The translations under genes were made by a program, and so were the position numbers. Below, in pieces: positions 45,550-56,884 of a DNA stretch of 64,000 nt; the first letter of the stretch is position 1; the number at the start of each line of letters is the position of its first letter. The stretch comes from Cryphonectria parasitica EP155 (taxonomy: Eukaryota > Ascomycota > Sordariomycetes > Diaporthales > Cryphonectriaceae). Below the pieces are notes generated by a model. It was given only the letters and a program-made list of their open reading frames with translations. It was not told the DNA's origin and made no database searches. Where the stretch lies: NCBI RefSeq assembly GCF_011745365.1, contig NW_024468912.1:4092001-4156000 (forward strand), read 5' to 3'.

Positions 45550-48500
45550 CTATGGCGTTCCGACTGAGCTTCCCACCTGCTTTCTCAAGAAGCCCTTGCC
45601 CCTCTGCTCTGGTCTAGGCGCACCTTGGATGGAACGTGGCTCCTTGATCAAAGAAGGATCCAGTCTCGCGGGAATTCTCGAGATGATAGCATGATAGTCC
45701 CCTGGAAACTTGGACGTCGGCACCGGAACAGAGGCCGTCCTCCAGATATGGTCATTCGTGTCACCCAGAAACCCGTTCATCTTGGGCTGCTTGGAGGGCG
45801 CATTGAATCCGGTTGATGCTCCATGACTTGCTCGAAGCGTCGACAGCCGAGAGAATCCAGCCGACAGACCGGGCCGTCCTCGGGCCTTCTTGGCTACCAG
45901 GATTTCGTCGAACAAACGGATATCTGGGTGGCTGACAGAGTTACGTTCCCTCTCATGTATGAATTCGTTGAAAGCTATCATCACATTAGTCAGGACTGCT
46001 GTTTCAAAAGCCCCCCCAGAAAAAGTTTGTAGAGCGGGGCTCTTTTCTTACCTTGCGTCTCCCTCATCATGCCGGCGTACTCCTGTTGGTCGTACGGCAA
46101 GCTCTTGATAAATCCACTCATGTCGAACGCATAGAGTTGGCCATTCTCCTTCTGCAGCTTGGAGGGCCGACCGAGATATTTGCGATAGGTAAACAGCAAG
46201 CTGGCGAGGCAGCGAACAAACGCAGCTCGGACCCTGTCGGGATGAAACGCAACAGGACAGACAAGACAAACAAAGCCCAAGCAGCGGTTGTGGGCCAGCG
46301 TGCCACAGCCGCGGCACCTGAACAGCCCATCTCCCTCGGACCGCTCGTCGCAGATCCCGCACAAGGAGTCGCGCTCGGAGGGGTTCCACTCCATGCAGTG
46401 GCCCTCCACCCAGACCGTTGTGTCTGTGTTCTCCACAGGCTGGACGAGCATGTTCGGCATCACAGTCGAGGCCGCGATCGTCGACTGCGCGTAGGATGAC
46501 GGGGCATACCCAGCATTGTACGAGGACGAAGAGTCGCCAGAGACAGACGAGATGGACAGGTTGGCCGTGTGCCCGTTAAGGTACGGCAGGCTGGGTCTGT
46601 GGACGGGTGGGTGTTGCTCCACTCCAAACGAGGAGCTGCGTCGCGGTTTGTTCTCGAAATGGCCAGAGCGCTTCTCCCGAAGCGTATTCGCCCCAGCAAA
46701 CCCAGAGTCTGTCCTGGAGACCGGTGTGGTCGGCATAGGCGGGAAATTCATCGAGATGGGCGAGACCGAAGACTGCGGACTGGTCTTACCGGACCGCGCC
46801 GTGGTTGGCCTCCCCTGGAGATCGGGCCTGGCGTGCGAGAACGCATTGAAGATTGGCTTCCGTATGCTTTCGGGCTGGAGCGGCTCGCCAAAGGTGGACG
46901 AATTCTGTGAGACCCATTTACCCAGAGTGCTAGGCACGGGCCTTGAGGTGAAGAGCGCCTCGTGCTCGGCCGAGAACGAGTCGTAGGGGAAGGCCTCGAT
47001 GGCATATGGAGGCGCACCGGTAGCGACTCCGAACCTCAGCTGGTGCGGCGCAGCAATCTGCAGCAGGGAGAGCAGCTTCCGACGGTGCTGTCGAGGAAGT
47101 CGAATCGGCTGCGAGGTGGCGTCGATTGTGTCCCTGTCGAGGTCGACCAGCACGTAGTCGTCCTCAGGAAGCTCGACGTCGTCGTATCGCCTCTCGATGC
47201 CGACTATGTAAGGGCATGGGGCATCGAGCGCGGAGAGCAGCCTTGCGGGCAGTACCGGGATGAACACGCTTGCCCATTTCAGTGGGTACATGAGGTTGAC
47301 AAGGGCGTGACAGGCAAGGTGCAGCATGGCGGTGTAGGAGGAGACGAAGATGATGCGCGATTCCGACATGGCATATTCAAACAGGGCGAGGACGTTCTCC
47401 AGAGAGAGACACCTGAACAGGGCGTAGATGTCGATGTTCCGCGACCCGGGCAGCTCATTGATGGCCTCCTTGCGGGAGTAGAGGCGGAGTTCCCTCAAGC
47501 CCAGCTCTACCTGTGTCTTGGAGCTTAGGGGGCTCAGGGCCTCCATGCAAAGGTTGACGACGTACCGCTCCAGGGGCTGCCAGCGGCCCACCTTTGGCGA
47601 GCTCGGCGGGACTCTCAGAATCGCGCCGTCGCTCATGGGCACAAGAACAGCCCGGAGCCATTCCTTCCAGAAGGATATCTTGCTTTCGTCACGGCCCAGG
47701 ATACCATATGCGCGGGGGGTCCACAAGCCGGTCTCGCCCGCTGTCAAGCCGTCGATCTTGGAGGCTGCTCCGTGTCTCAGCGGTCGTAACATGTCTGTCA
47801 TGAGACTGATCTTCTCCTCCACTGTGCTGATCTGGTCGTCGAGAGCGTCTCTAGCGGGAGAGCCAGAGGGGATGGTGGGGAGTTTGGCCAAGAGTTGGGA
47901 CAGGTTTGCCCTCTCGGCCGCAAGACGGGCGCCGAGGCTGGCCGCGAGCTCTCTCTCCTCGTCAGACATGTGCCTCTGCCGCCATGCCTCACACTTCTTC
48001 TCGACCTGATCCGCAACGTCGACACTGAGCGGCGTCCATATAATCACGGTGATGCCGTAGATCTTGGAGTTGTCGTCGCTGGTCATGGTGAAGCCATGCC
48101 AGGTAGGCCGAGGTCGGTCGTCGGACGAGACGATCTGTATGTCGTTGGGAAAGGCGAACATGGGCACATAGTCCGGGAACTTGCCTCTCCGTGCTACTTC
48201 GTCAGGGACATTCTTGGGGTACCTGTCTAATAATTTGGGTTCGAACCGTCTCTTGAGGGGGTGCATGTTTGGATCTAGGTTGAGGGGTTCTGGTGGGGGA
48301 ATGACGGAATTATAGTTGCTCAGACGCTTCGTGGTCCGGACAGAAGCTGTAGCAGACGGTGTGAGTGAGTGATTGAACCACATGGTTTTCCTAATCAATG
48401 TACCACGCATGTCCAAGGGGCGGTGGTGAAAAGGGGGGGGGGGGGCGGGGGTAAAAGACGTACCTGGTCTCTGCCTCACTGTTGTAGTCTGCCTCTTAAC

Positions 48501-49211
48501 GCTGTTCATGTCTCTGAAGCTGATCTTCCGCCGGATGCTACCCTTAATACTCCGCAAGGGGCTCATCCTGCCGCTGGCCTCGCCCTCCTCGGCCTTGATT
48601 CTCTCCGTCCGAGGGTTGACCATGGGAGCGCGCGGCTGCAACTTGGCCCCAGCGCTGAAACTCAGGTCATCCAGGAAGTTCTCACGCTCGGCCGCGAACT
48701 TCAGCAAGGCCTCGTCGAAGTCGAAGTCGGGCAGGCCCGTGAATCCTACCCCAGTACCGGACCCTGGGGCCGGCGGGATGGTGGGCGTGTCGATGGCCGG
48801 GGCATCGGTGGTCGTGGGTGTGCTGTCGTCGGCGCCGTTGGTGCCGTTCGCGTCGCTGCTGGTGCCATTGGTGCCATTGTTGACCTGGGCGACCGGCCTG
48901 ATGGTGGCGCTGCTCCTGTTGCTCCTGGTGTTCCCGTCGTCCTCTTCGCCTACTGGCTGTATCGAGAAACGCACGTCGCTGAAGGCCTTGGAGAGGCGAT
49001 TTAAGGAGCCCCGACGCGAGTGACGGGCGGTGTTGTTCTTGGGAGGCGAGCCAGGAGGGGATTCGGGCCCTTCATGGTCCTCCTTGATGGTGTCGTCCAG
49101 CTGGAGGGTGCTGAGGGGCCGCGAGTCGACGGGTTCGTTATCATAGTATTCGATTTCTTCTATGCCGGCGATCCAGAAATAGTCGGCAAGCGGGTGTGAG
49201 GGACCATCCAT
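45550..49211 (-). CDS. DENN-domain protein with C-terminal zinc finger, predicted Rab-GEF
   Basis: The 1155-residue protein comes from exons 48464-49211, 46052-48346 and 45550-45974. The first intron (48347-48463) is 117 nt without an in-frame stop, so the unspliced frame reads through it; splicing is inferred from GTACGT/CTACAG sites and from the low-complexity G-rich content. The tripartite DENN module spans about residues 300-705 (YPKNVPDEVARRG; RCLSLENVLALFEYAMSESRIIFVS; MYPLKWASVFIPVLPARLL; PEDDYVLVDLD). DENN domains exchange nucleotide on Rab GTPases. A cysteine-rich C1-like finger lies at about 912-950 (CGICDERSEG...CRGCGTLAHNRC). The N-terminus and the linker after DENN are Ser/Pro-rich and disordered. 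A single AEX-3-type fungal DENN protein of this architecture is expected; the Rab partner is not known from sequence. Confidence 0.9.
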
Positions 49212-50549
49212 GACACCGGTCTTGTCTTGTCTGGCGCACGCAGTATTCCAAAGTCGGACTGCCTCATGGGGGCATTGGCTGTCCCGAAAATGCTTTTATT
49301 ATGCTGAGAGCCCAGGCTTGTGGGAGCACATGGGAAAGAAGGGGCGAGGAGGAGCGCGTGCTAAACCTCCCTCGAACACCCACAGCAGACTGCTGGTGAC
49401 CTCTCGCAACTTGGCCGTTCGAAAGCTAGGTAGGTTGGGGATATAGCTGCGGTTTTCGATCTCGCGCGCTGAAGGGACCTTTGACCTTCTTTCCTCTTGT
49501 CAGGTTCGAGAATTGTTTCCAGATAAGGGGGATGGGTTCGGCCAGGACAATCACAGGAGTTGGGATAGGATATGTACCTGCGTGTCTATAAATGCTCGGA
49601 CAGGTTGGTCGAGAGGAGGAGGAGGAGGAGGAGGAGGAGAAGTGGGAGCAGAGGCAAAGAGTCGTCCAGTCCCGCGTCCCTTGTTGCTCTGCAGAACCGG
49701 AGTGAGTATGGAGATAAGGGACAGGAATGTAGCAAGCTAAGAGCTGTGCGAATCGTATGATGAGGCCAGGCACGAAAGATAATAGTCCACTAGCTGCGGC
49801 CTTGAACTTGAAGAGAGGAAGAGAGAGGACCAAAAGGAGCTGACTGCAACTACAAACTGCGCCGGAGGGAGGGAAAGGGGAAACTAGGGCAGGGCAGCAG
49901 AATAGTCTGGTGGTGGAGAGAGTTCGGCAGCTCCAACGGTGGTGGGTGAAGGAGGGAGTGCGTCGGGTTGGGAGGAATTTGACCGGCGCGTAGTTCCCGC
50001 GTGGCTTGGGACGGACGACGGTGGATGATCTTGGTGGGCTCTCTCTTTCGGTAGCTCTTCCACCACAAGGGTCGCCGGCAACGGTGAAGGGGGGTGGGAT
50101 GGATTGGGGATTTGGGGGATGACAGAGGCGGCATAGCACTGCATAGCGTGTGTACTACAGCACTAAAGTCTTGCCTATGAACTATGTACTACGTACTATA
50201 CACTGCAGATAATATAGTGAGCATCCCACCAATTCGTTCAGAGTTTCCTTCTGTCTGGGAACCGTTGCCCCCCCCCTTGCCCAGGTCCTTGTCCCTGTCC
50301 CAGGTCCCTGAAAGAGCCACAGACAATCAGTGGATGCTACCCCTGTGGAGTACGCCCCAACCCAGTCAGGGCAGCCATGGCCAGGGTCTCCGCCGCCTGG
50401 ACAATGCGCCTTGAGAGGTTCGTATCGGTTACATAGCACCTCCAGAACCCCACCGTACGGAGTCGTACCACCGCAGTAGTGCAGCAGCGAAGGTTGCGTA
50501 GCCATTCTTTTCTGGCCAGTACTTCTTTTTCATTCCTTTTTCATTCTTC

Positions 50550-50609
50550 CTTCCCGTTGGCAAGGACGCGTCCAGACGCCTGATCTACCAATTGGACCAC
50601 AACAGGAAG
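50550..50609 (-). other. tRNA-like element with intact A box, no T-arm (possible tRNA relic)
   Basis: Read on the minus strand, CTTCCTG at the 5' end pairs with CGGGAAG at the 3' end (seven pairs, one G-U). Directly inside is TGGTCCAATTGG, a full match to the RNA polymerase III A-box consensus TRGYNNARNNGG. A GCGTC/GACGC hairpin sits where an anticodon arm would be. The element is 60 nt, there is no T-arm and no B box, so it is not a normal tRNA gene. It could be a truncated tRNA copy or the head of a short tRNA-derived element. Confidence 0.35.
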
Positions 50610-51581
50610 CTCATCCTTCCCCGTATTTTTTTTCTCTTTCACTCTCTTTCTTCTTCTCCCCCTCCCCCTCTCCCTCTTTCCCAGCCGAAGCAACCTCTCC
50701 GGGGGGTGCCAAGCCCAAGATAAAAGAGAGATGGCCAATTGGGACGGCTACTTTGGGGCACATTTCTACAGTGCACAGTCGCAGTACTGCTACACAAAAG
50801 AGGTTGCTTGGGGATGGGGGTGCAGGGTACGTACGTCCCACGACCCCTTCGACCCAGTCGGCCATCTCAGGGGCGTCAGGCCTAGGCGTCAGGGGGTAAG
50901 CCTGCATCTCGATCCCGTCTTCCTCCTGTTCTTTTTGCGGCCTAGAGAGATACACGCCGATGAAAACTTCCCGCACGGCGTGTGTAAGATATGTGACCCG
51001 TCGTCTGCTGCTGCTGCTCCTCCTCCTGCTGCTCCTCCTGACACATCCACAACAAACACGAGCCCGTCTGCTGCAGAGTTATCTCGAGTGTATATGATGG
51101 ACAAGCTAAGAAGACATTTGGGAAGGTTACACGAGATCTTCGACCTGTTAGGGCAACGATCTGCACGCCAGGAGAAGGGTCTCCTTCACTCACTTTAATA
51201 TATAATCATCAGATAGTTAGAAAACCTTGCCTTGCCAGCCTACCCTGCCCTTGCCCTGCAGAGCCTTGCAATGCAGCCAATGCAGCTCACCACAAAAAGA
51301 GGTACAGGATCGTCCGAAGCCGACCACCCATCTTGGCCTCGATTTCCCGACCACCCCTGGTTAGGAGATCGTAACACCGACGCATCTTTAATCCTTTGTG
51401 TGTTAGTACAAAGCTTACTGAGCTTGCATGGGGAAGCATTCTAAATACGTGCAAACGAGCCTCACGCGTCTCTCGTACTCTTTTATCGCTCACATACATG
51501 CACACTTTTGTCTGCCTTTTATCTTTTTCCTTTTCTCACCACTCCTGAAAAATACCAACAAAAACGGTTGCTTGTTATTAT

Positions 51582-51640
51582 TCCCGGAAACGGTAACGCG
51601 TCGGCCTGCGGGTTGACGAGCACGCCAGCACTATCCGGGA
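51582..51640 (+). other. Second tRNA-like folded element
   Basis: TCCCGGA (51582-51588) pairs perfectly with TCCGGGA (51634-51640). Inside, CGTCGGCC and GGTTGACG form an eight-pair hairpin with a four-base loop. The text CGGTAACGCGTCGGCCTGCGG resembles the D-arm-to-anticodon part of a tRNA. It is 59 nt long and lacks a normal T-arm, so a relic or a chance fold is more likely than a working gene. Confidence 0.25.
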
Positions 51641-54600
51641 TAGCAGCACGCCTTTTTTTTTTCTGTCTTTCTCTCTTCTCCTCGCCCCTCTCTCTTTCTC
51701 GATCCCACCCCGATCTAGTCCATCAAGGATTCCATCCTCCGTGCCCGTGTTCCCCCTCGTATGTACATAATGCTATGTAGGGGGTTGAGCCACCAACCTA
51801 AACAGGAAAATGGCTTGTTGGGTAGCAAGGTAGTAAGGATGGGTTTTCCTTTTTCACAAGGTCGCGGTGCGTAGCACTAAGGCCTCAACGCGCCACGCCC
51901 ATGTTTTTCTTCTTCTTCCCCTCCATACCAAACACAACAATTAATATTGGCTGCATCAACAACCAATTGGTTGAGTTGCACAAGGGGGGGGGAGATTAAT
52001 TGGAGGGGGGTGATCTAAGTGGCGTTAAGTGGCGTCGACGAGGAACGGGACGGATGTGGACGGTCTGGCCATGAATGTCTGGCTTGTGACTGTCGTAAGT
52101 ATTATGGTTGGGCCTGACGGACGGGCCACATGGCAGCCAGGCCAGGCCAGGCCGTCTTTGTTTTTTTCCCCCTTCGATTCATATGCACGCAATCCGCCTT
52201 CAACCTCCGATTCCGTCGTGTGTGGTAGTACCACAGGAGGAGGAGGATTAGTAGTAGTAGTACCATGTACTTGGTACATACTTGGTAGTAACACAAGTAG
52301 CAGCACTGACTTACTGTGAAGTATAGGGTATTACAATGTCCGTAAAGGAAAAGTAAAGAAGGGGGGAAAAAAAAAGGAAAACAGAATGAGGACAAAGAAG
52401 GCAAAGAAAATGAAGCAAAAATAAAGGAAAATGTGAGGGCAAGGTTTCTAAGCTCCCACGTATTGCTGAGTGGAATTCCCTCCCCCCTGTAAACCTGGGG
52501 CCCAAGCGGTAGTGCCAGATTCTAACCGTCAACGTTCCCGTAAGGTTCCCGCGCTAACCTCAGGGGTAACATCGCGTATGTCGTAAGAAAAGAAGAATGA
52601 AAAAGGAAAAGAAGCGTGAAAAAAGAGAACAGAAAAGGAGTCCTCTGCTGTCTTTTTGGCGAAGGAGAGGGAAGTACTTTGTACATAGTGGTCGGCGCAC
52701 ACCACATTACGAGACCTTCCCACCCCCCTTCTCCTCCTGTAAATGGGCATCCATAAGCCATGGCGCTTTGTGGCCCAAAGGTCCAGACCCTCGCAGGGTA
52801 TTAAATAGGCTGACGGAAAGAAGAGGCGGTGGTAATGATTAGTGGTTAGCAAGTATTATGGTAGCAATGTTGCTATTTCTGCTCCCCTGCCCGCCCTAGG
52901 TCATTCTATTTCCCCGTCCAACTGCCGCTTCCCAATTCAGCCAACTTGCAATATACAGTACAACACAAGCCACACCTATCATAATTGCTACGTATTAAGG
53001 TCGTATTTCCTTTTTCCTCCTGAGTCCCCCAGAATACACTGTCAACACACATTCCATTAAAAGAGAGAGAGAGAGAATGAAAGAAACAAAGGTGAAACGG
53101 GAAAAAATAAAGACAAATACCATCTCCGTCCTGTGGAGACTCACCAACCAACCAGTCCAGGCCAGCCCTTCCAATCGCAATATTTACCGTTTTCTTTTCT
53201 TCTTCCCTTTTCTCTCTTTTTTCATTGGGCCAAAATGGCCAGCCAGCCAGCCACTTCCTCTGGCCGGTCCCTTGAATAAGCAAACCTTGTTGCAGGACAC
53301 CAAGATGGACCCCATCATATAGTGTGCGGCTCCAGCCAGCGAGTAAGTGATCTCGCGAATCTGATCGAACCTTGCCTGCAGACGAGAAAGGAAGGGAGAG
53401 AAGAAGAAGAAAAGCAAAAGAAGGCTGCTTCCGTGAGCACGGCCGTCAGCGACAAGGTGTCCTTCTTCCAGGGATGGTCGGATGGACGGAAGGGCTGAGG
53501 AGGAAATTCGTCATGAGCACAGCCATCTCGTATGCACTCATGTATGGAGTAAAGACCCCCCCCCCCCTTTTTTTTTTTTCAACAAAAAAACAAAAAAAAA
53601 CAAAGAAATAACCACAGCCGTCAAGGGGAAGCTACGGTAAACTTCCCCGTCCCATCAAAGCCTCGAGACAAGCGTCAGACAAGGCGAGCTGCATTCCCCC
53701 GAAGTTGCATGCAGGAAGAAGGGGCCAAGGGGGGAAGGGAATTAAAAAGAAGGCTCCCGCCGGCAACACATCCGGTTTGCTTTTTTCCCCGATGGGTACA
53801 AGAAACAATAAACAACAGCAAGACTAACAACAACAAGCTTCTTGTTGTCTATGTGGGACTGTTTCAGCTGCAGGTGAGCTGCCGGGTCGCGTGTGACAAG
53901 ACTAGTGATTGCTGGTTGGGCATCAGTACCAACCTACTTCCAGCAGAAGAGAGGTTGATACAAGCAGAAAATCAAAAAGTAAAGGAAGGAAGAAATAAAG
54001 TGTGGCATGCCGACATAGGCGGGAAATTGTGCCTAATGGGCCGAGGTTGAGTAGTACAACAGCCACATCCTGCCACAGTTCTGCATATGTGAGGGGGAAA
54101 TATTAATGATCAAAATCAACAGAGGAGCACAAGAAAAAGGAAAAGGATAAGAATGAAACTGGACAAAGGAATATCTCGATTGGTCCGATGGGCACACACA
54201 CACACACAACACACACACAACTGTCTGCTGACCGCATTCACGCCCCGGCGGGGTGGCTCTGCTACTCGGCACGCAGGACAGACAGGCATGCCACATGGAT
54301 GCTGACGCGATCATCATCAGCATCATCATCTACATAATCATTATCCCATGTCCATGTCTGTTCTGAACATCTCAATGTTACACCCGAGCAATTAATTTTC
54401 CCCCAATCTTGCCACGCCACCTGCGCGCCATTCATCAACCCCTCTTCCCCCCCACCCAAGAGCATACCGCGACATGGGCGGACGGAATACTACCTCTCAG
54501 TACTTTGTGTGCCCTGTGTTACCCTCTTCCCCTCCATATACTGGGGCTGACGGCTGATTTTTGTGTAACGGTGAGAAAGAAAAAAAGAGAAAAAAAGAAA

Positions 54601-54995
54601 GCAAGAAAAGACAAAGAAGAATCAAGAGGTTGGGATTGCGGCTCGGCTGGGACTGAAGCCTGAACCTGGTATATCATGTAGCATGTGCTTATGAAATCAC
54701 CGTCAGGCCGGGCGCTGACAGGTAAAGCTGTGTAATAATAATATCAAAATCGATTCTATGTATGTGTGTGTACGTGGCGTGGCGTGGCGCCAGCCCCAGC
54801 GGAGGAGGCTGGGCCGTGTTCTAGACATGTGCGTAGATGCAAGTGTTCTTAAGCGAGGTATTAACTTTGTCCTTGCAAGGCCGCAGTACTGTTAGTATGA
54901 ATGCCCAACTAGTGGTAGGCATCGCCTTGTTGTTACTGGCGCTTACACGTCGTCGGACACAATTATGCATAGGATGCAACCCCAATTGCCACGAG

Positions 54996-55025
54996 ACCAG
55001 ACCAGACCAGACCAGACCAGACCAG
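54996..55025. repeat. Six tandem copies of ACCAG
   Basis: Six exact pentanucleotide copies occur in non-coding sequence of the large gene-free stretch. Confidence 0.95.
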
Positions 55026-55450
55026 ATAAATGTGTGCATAGGCGGACCGCCACCAGAGACTGGCGATGTACGCTCGCTTATCCAGGACAACAAGTGAATT
55101 GTGTCTCTATCTTCCATAGTAAACTCTGCCTATAGCTGTGAGCAATCATCGTCAAACCGACCAGTCCAGTCCCGTCGAAACGCAGCGTTCTGCAAAAAAG
55201 AAATGCAACGCCTTGGGTGATTGATTATTCCCTTGTCCAGCGTAACCCAGATGCACCCATGTATCCATTTCCCAACGCCTGGATGAATGCAGATAGTCGT
55301 GCCCAGCCGTTTCGTGAATCATCAATGCTATCATTAGCCCGACCGAGGACCTTTGTCTTGTGTCCGTAGAGCCCGGCTTGTAGTAGCTCTCCCATAGGTC
55401 TCGAGCTGCGCGTATTTCTCCTCGCACTATGGGCCCCCTGCCCGTCGCCC

Positions 55451-56046
55451 TCACACCGTCCCACCGCCGCCGGCTCCATCTCTGGGCTTCGGCTTTGGCA
55501 CCTTCTCGTAGGCATTCGGGCTGGGCTTCCTCCTCTTCCCTCTGGAATCACCACCGCCTGGCGGCCTCCGACCCCTTCCATGTGACCGGCCTTCCTTGCC
55601 CACCCGATCCGCATCCACCGCCCTTCTGGAAGAGCCCTCCCCAGCGTCCGAGTCCGAATCTGAGGAAGAGGAGCTTGAAGATGAGTCCGACTCGTCGCTG
55701 GACTCGCCGGGAGCCGTAGGAGCATGGTAGATACAGCACACTGTAAGTGGGAACGATGTCAGTCAAGAAAGTCCACGCCCGAGATCTTGAAGGCAAAGAA
55801 AAGGAAAACAAAGGGCTGGATCGACCAACCTTTTGACGACTTCTTCCCCATCCCTTCATTGTCCACTACGCTCTCATCCCACTGGACCCGCGGGCCCTGG
55901 CTCCTCGGCCCCCTATCGCCGCGCAGGACCAGAATCGGCTGCGTTTGGCTCTGCGTCTCCGTTTGAGAGCCGGCGGTGGGCTGTGTAGTCCGTGTCGCCG
56001 GTCCTCCTGCGACGCCAGTTGAGGCTGGCGTTTGTGACTGCACCAT
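55451..56046 (-). CDS. YPI1: Type 1 protein phosphatase inhibitor Ypi1 (PPP1R11/inhibitor-3 family)
   Basis: Ypi1 binds and controls the nuclear PP1 catalytic subunit Glc7. The 168-residue protein comes from exons 55830-56046 and 55451-55740; the intron is 89 nt. The PP1-docking segment RVQW lies at residues 53-56, followed by the family signature VVDNEGMGKKSSK-VCCIYH, which the splice junction interrupts after SSK. A Ser/Asp/Glu-rich tract (DESDSSSSSSSSDSDSD) and a basic, Gly-rich tail ending PKPRDGAGGGGTV complete the protein. The N-terminal 50 residues are Thr/Gln-rich and poorly conserved. Length fits the fungal family. The Cys pair in the signature is also the part that gives the human protein E3 ligase activity. 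Confidence 0.93.
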
Positions 56047-56884
56047 CTTTATTCTGTATGTGTGTGTGTGTGTTCTGGTTGTTGAGGAGCGGTTTAATCC
56101 TTGATTGATTCTCGGAAAAGATAGAATTGATGAGACTGCTTCTCGGGTCAGAGCAAAGCTTCTTTTTGGTGTCTTGCTGGTGGTTTTCTTTGAAATTGAG
56201 GTCTGGATGTCGTCCCGTGAGGATTGAGTGACGTTGAAAAGAGTCGTGGCGAGAGACTGTTTCCCAGGAACAAAGAGAACCGTTTAGACCTGTCGTAGAT
56301 GCCCAACACGAATCCGATCAAGCAGCCAAATCTCACAGGTCGAAAAGTCTCCGCGAATTGATAAGCAGAGAGAGACAGAGAGAGGCGCACGCACGCACAA
56401 ATGAGCCTCACAGAAGAGAGAGGTTGCGGCGGTTTGATTCGATGTGGTGTGACGTTGGATTTCTCACCCCAGAAAAGCGGCCCAAAACAGCCGGCCGGCA
56501 GTCTGTTTTGGGCAAATGCCGGGGGAAGGCACGGCAGGGGACGTTCCCTTCCCTCCACGTTATCCCGCTTGGTGTGCTTGGCGGCAGCCGCGCTAACTGA
56601 TTGGGGGTTTGTGAGGGGTTCGTAGCACCATAGGTTCTGCAGTGGCCTCCAGTTTGGGATGAACACTTTACCGAGTCAACAAGTGTCGTTGAGCATAGAG
56701 ACGAACAGGTCAATCAACAAGCATGACAAGTGCTGCAGAAAGTATTCAATGACTCGCTTCGCATAGTAAATAGAGGCGGCTAGTACAGATGAATTGGCCT
56801 AAGAGATGTCTCGTATTACAGCCTCGAGAATTACATTTTGTTTTCCCTGCATGCGAGGTCATTTTAAAATAATCTCGTCCACAT
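56047..56884. other. Intergenic stretch: promoter of YPI1 and 3' side of GEP3
   Basis: The 838 bp separate two genes read in the same leftward direction. A short TG repeat lies at 56058-56071 immediately upstream of the YPI1 start. No gene was recognised. Confidence 0.55.

Larger units (their letters stand above)
49212..55450. other. Gene-free 6.2 kb stretch with repeats and tRNA-like elements
   Basis: I found no convincing protein gene. The longest frame (50731-51198, 155 codons) has no conserved motif and ends in simple Ala/Pro sequence. The region holds a GAG-rich block at 49615-49640, a GTAC cluster at 50153-50200, two folded tRNA-like elements (50550-50609 minus, 51582-51640 plus), a CA repeat at 54190-54221, an ACCAG repeat at 54996-55025, and several homopolymer tracts such as 53557-53579. 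The left end holds the DENN promoter, the right end the 3' side of YPI1. Confidence 0.5.

Noticed and set aside
50731..51198. 155-codon plus-strand open frame in the gene desert
   Set aside because: It has an ATG but no conserved motif, its end is Ala/Pro simple sequence, and the opposite strand is equally open.
54990..55030. ACCAG repeat considered as a CRISPR or satellite array
   Set aside because: The units are only five bases, are contiguous with no spacers, and occur once; it is a simple tandem repeat.
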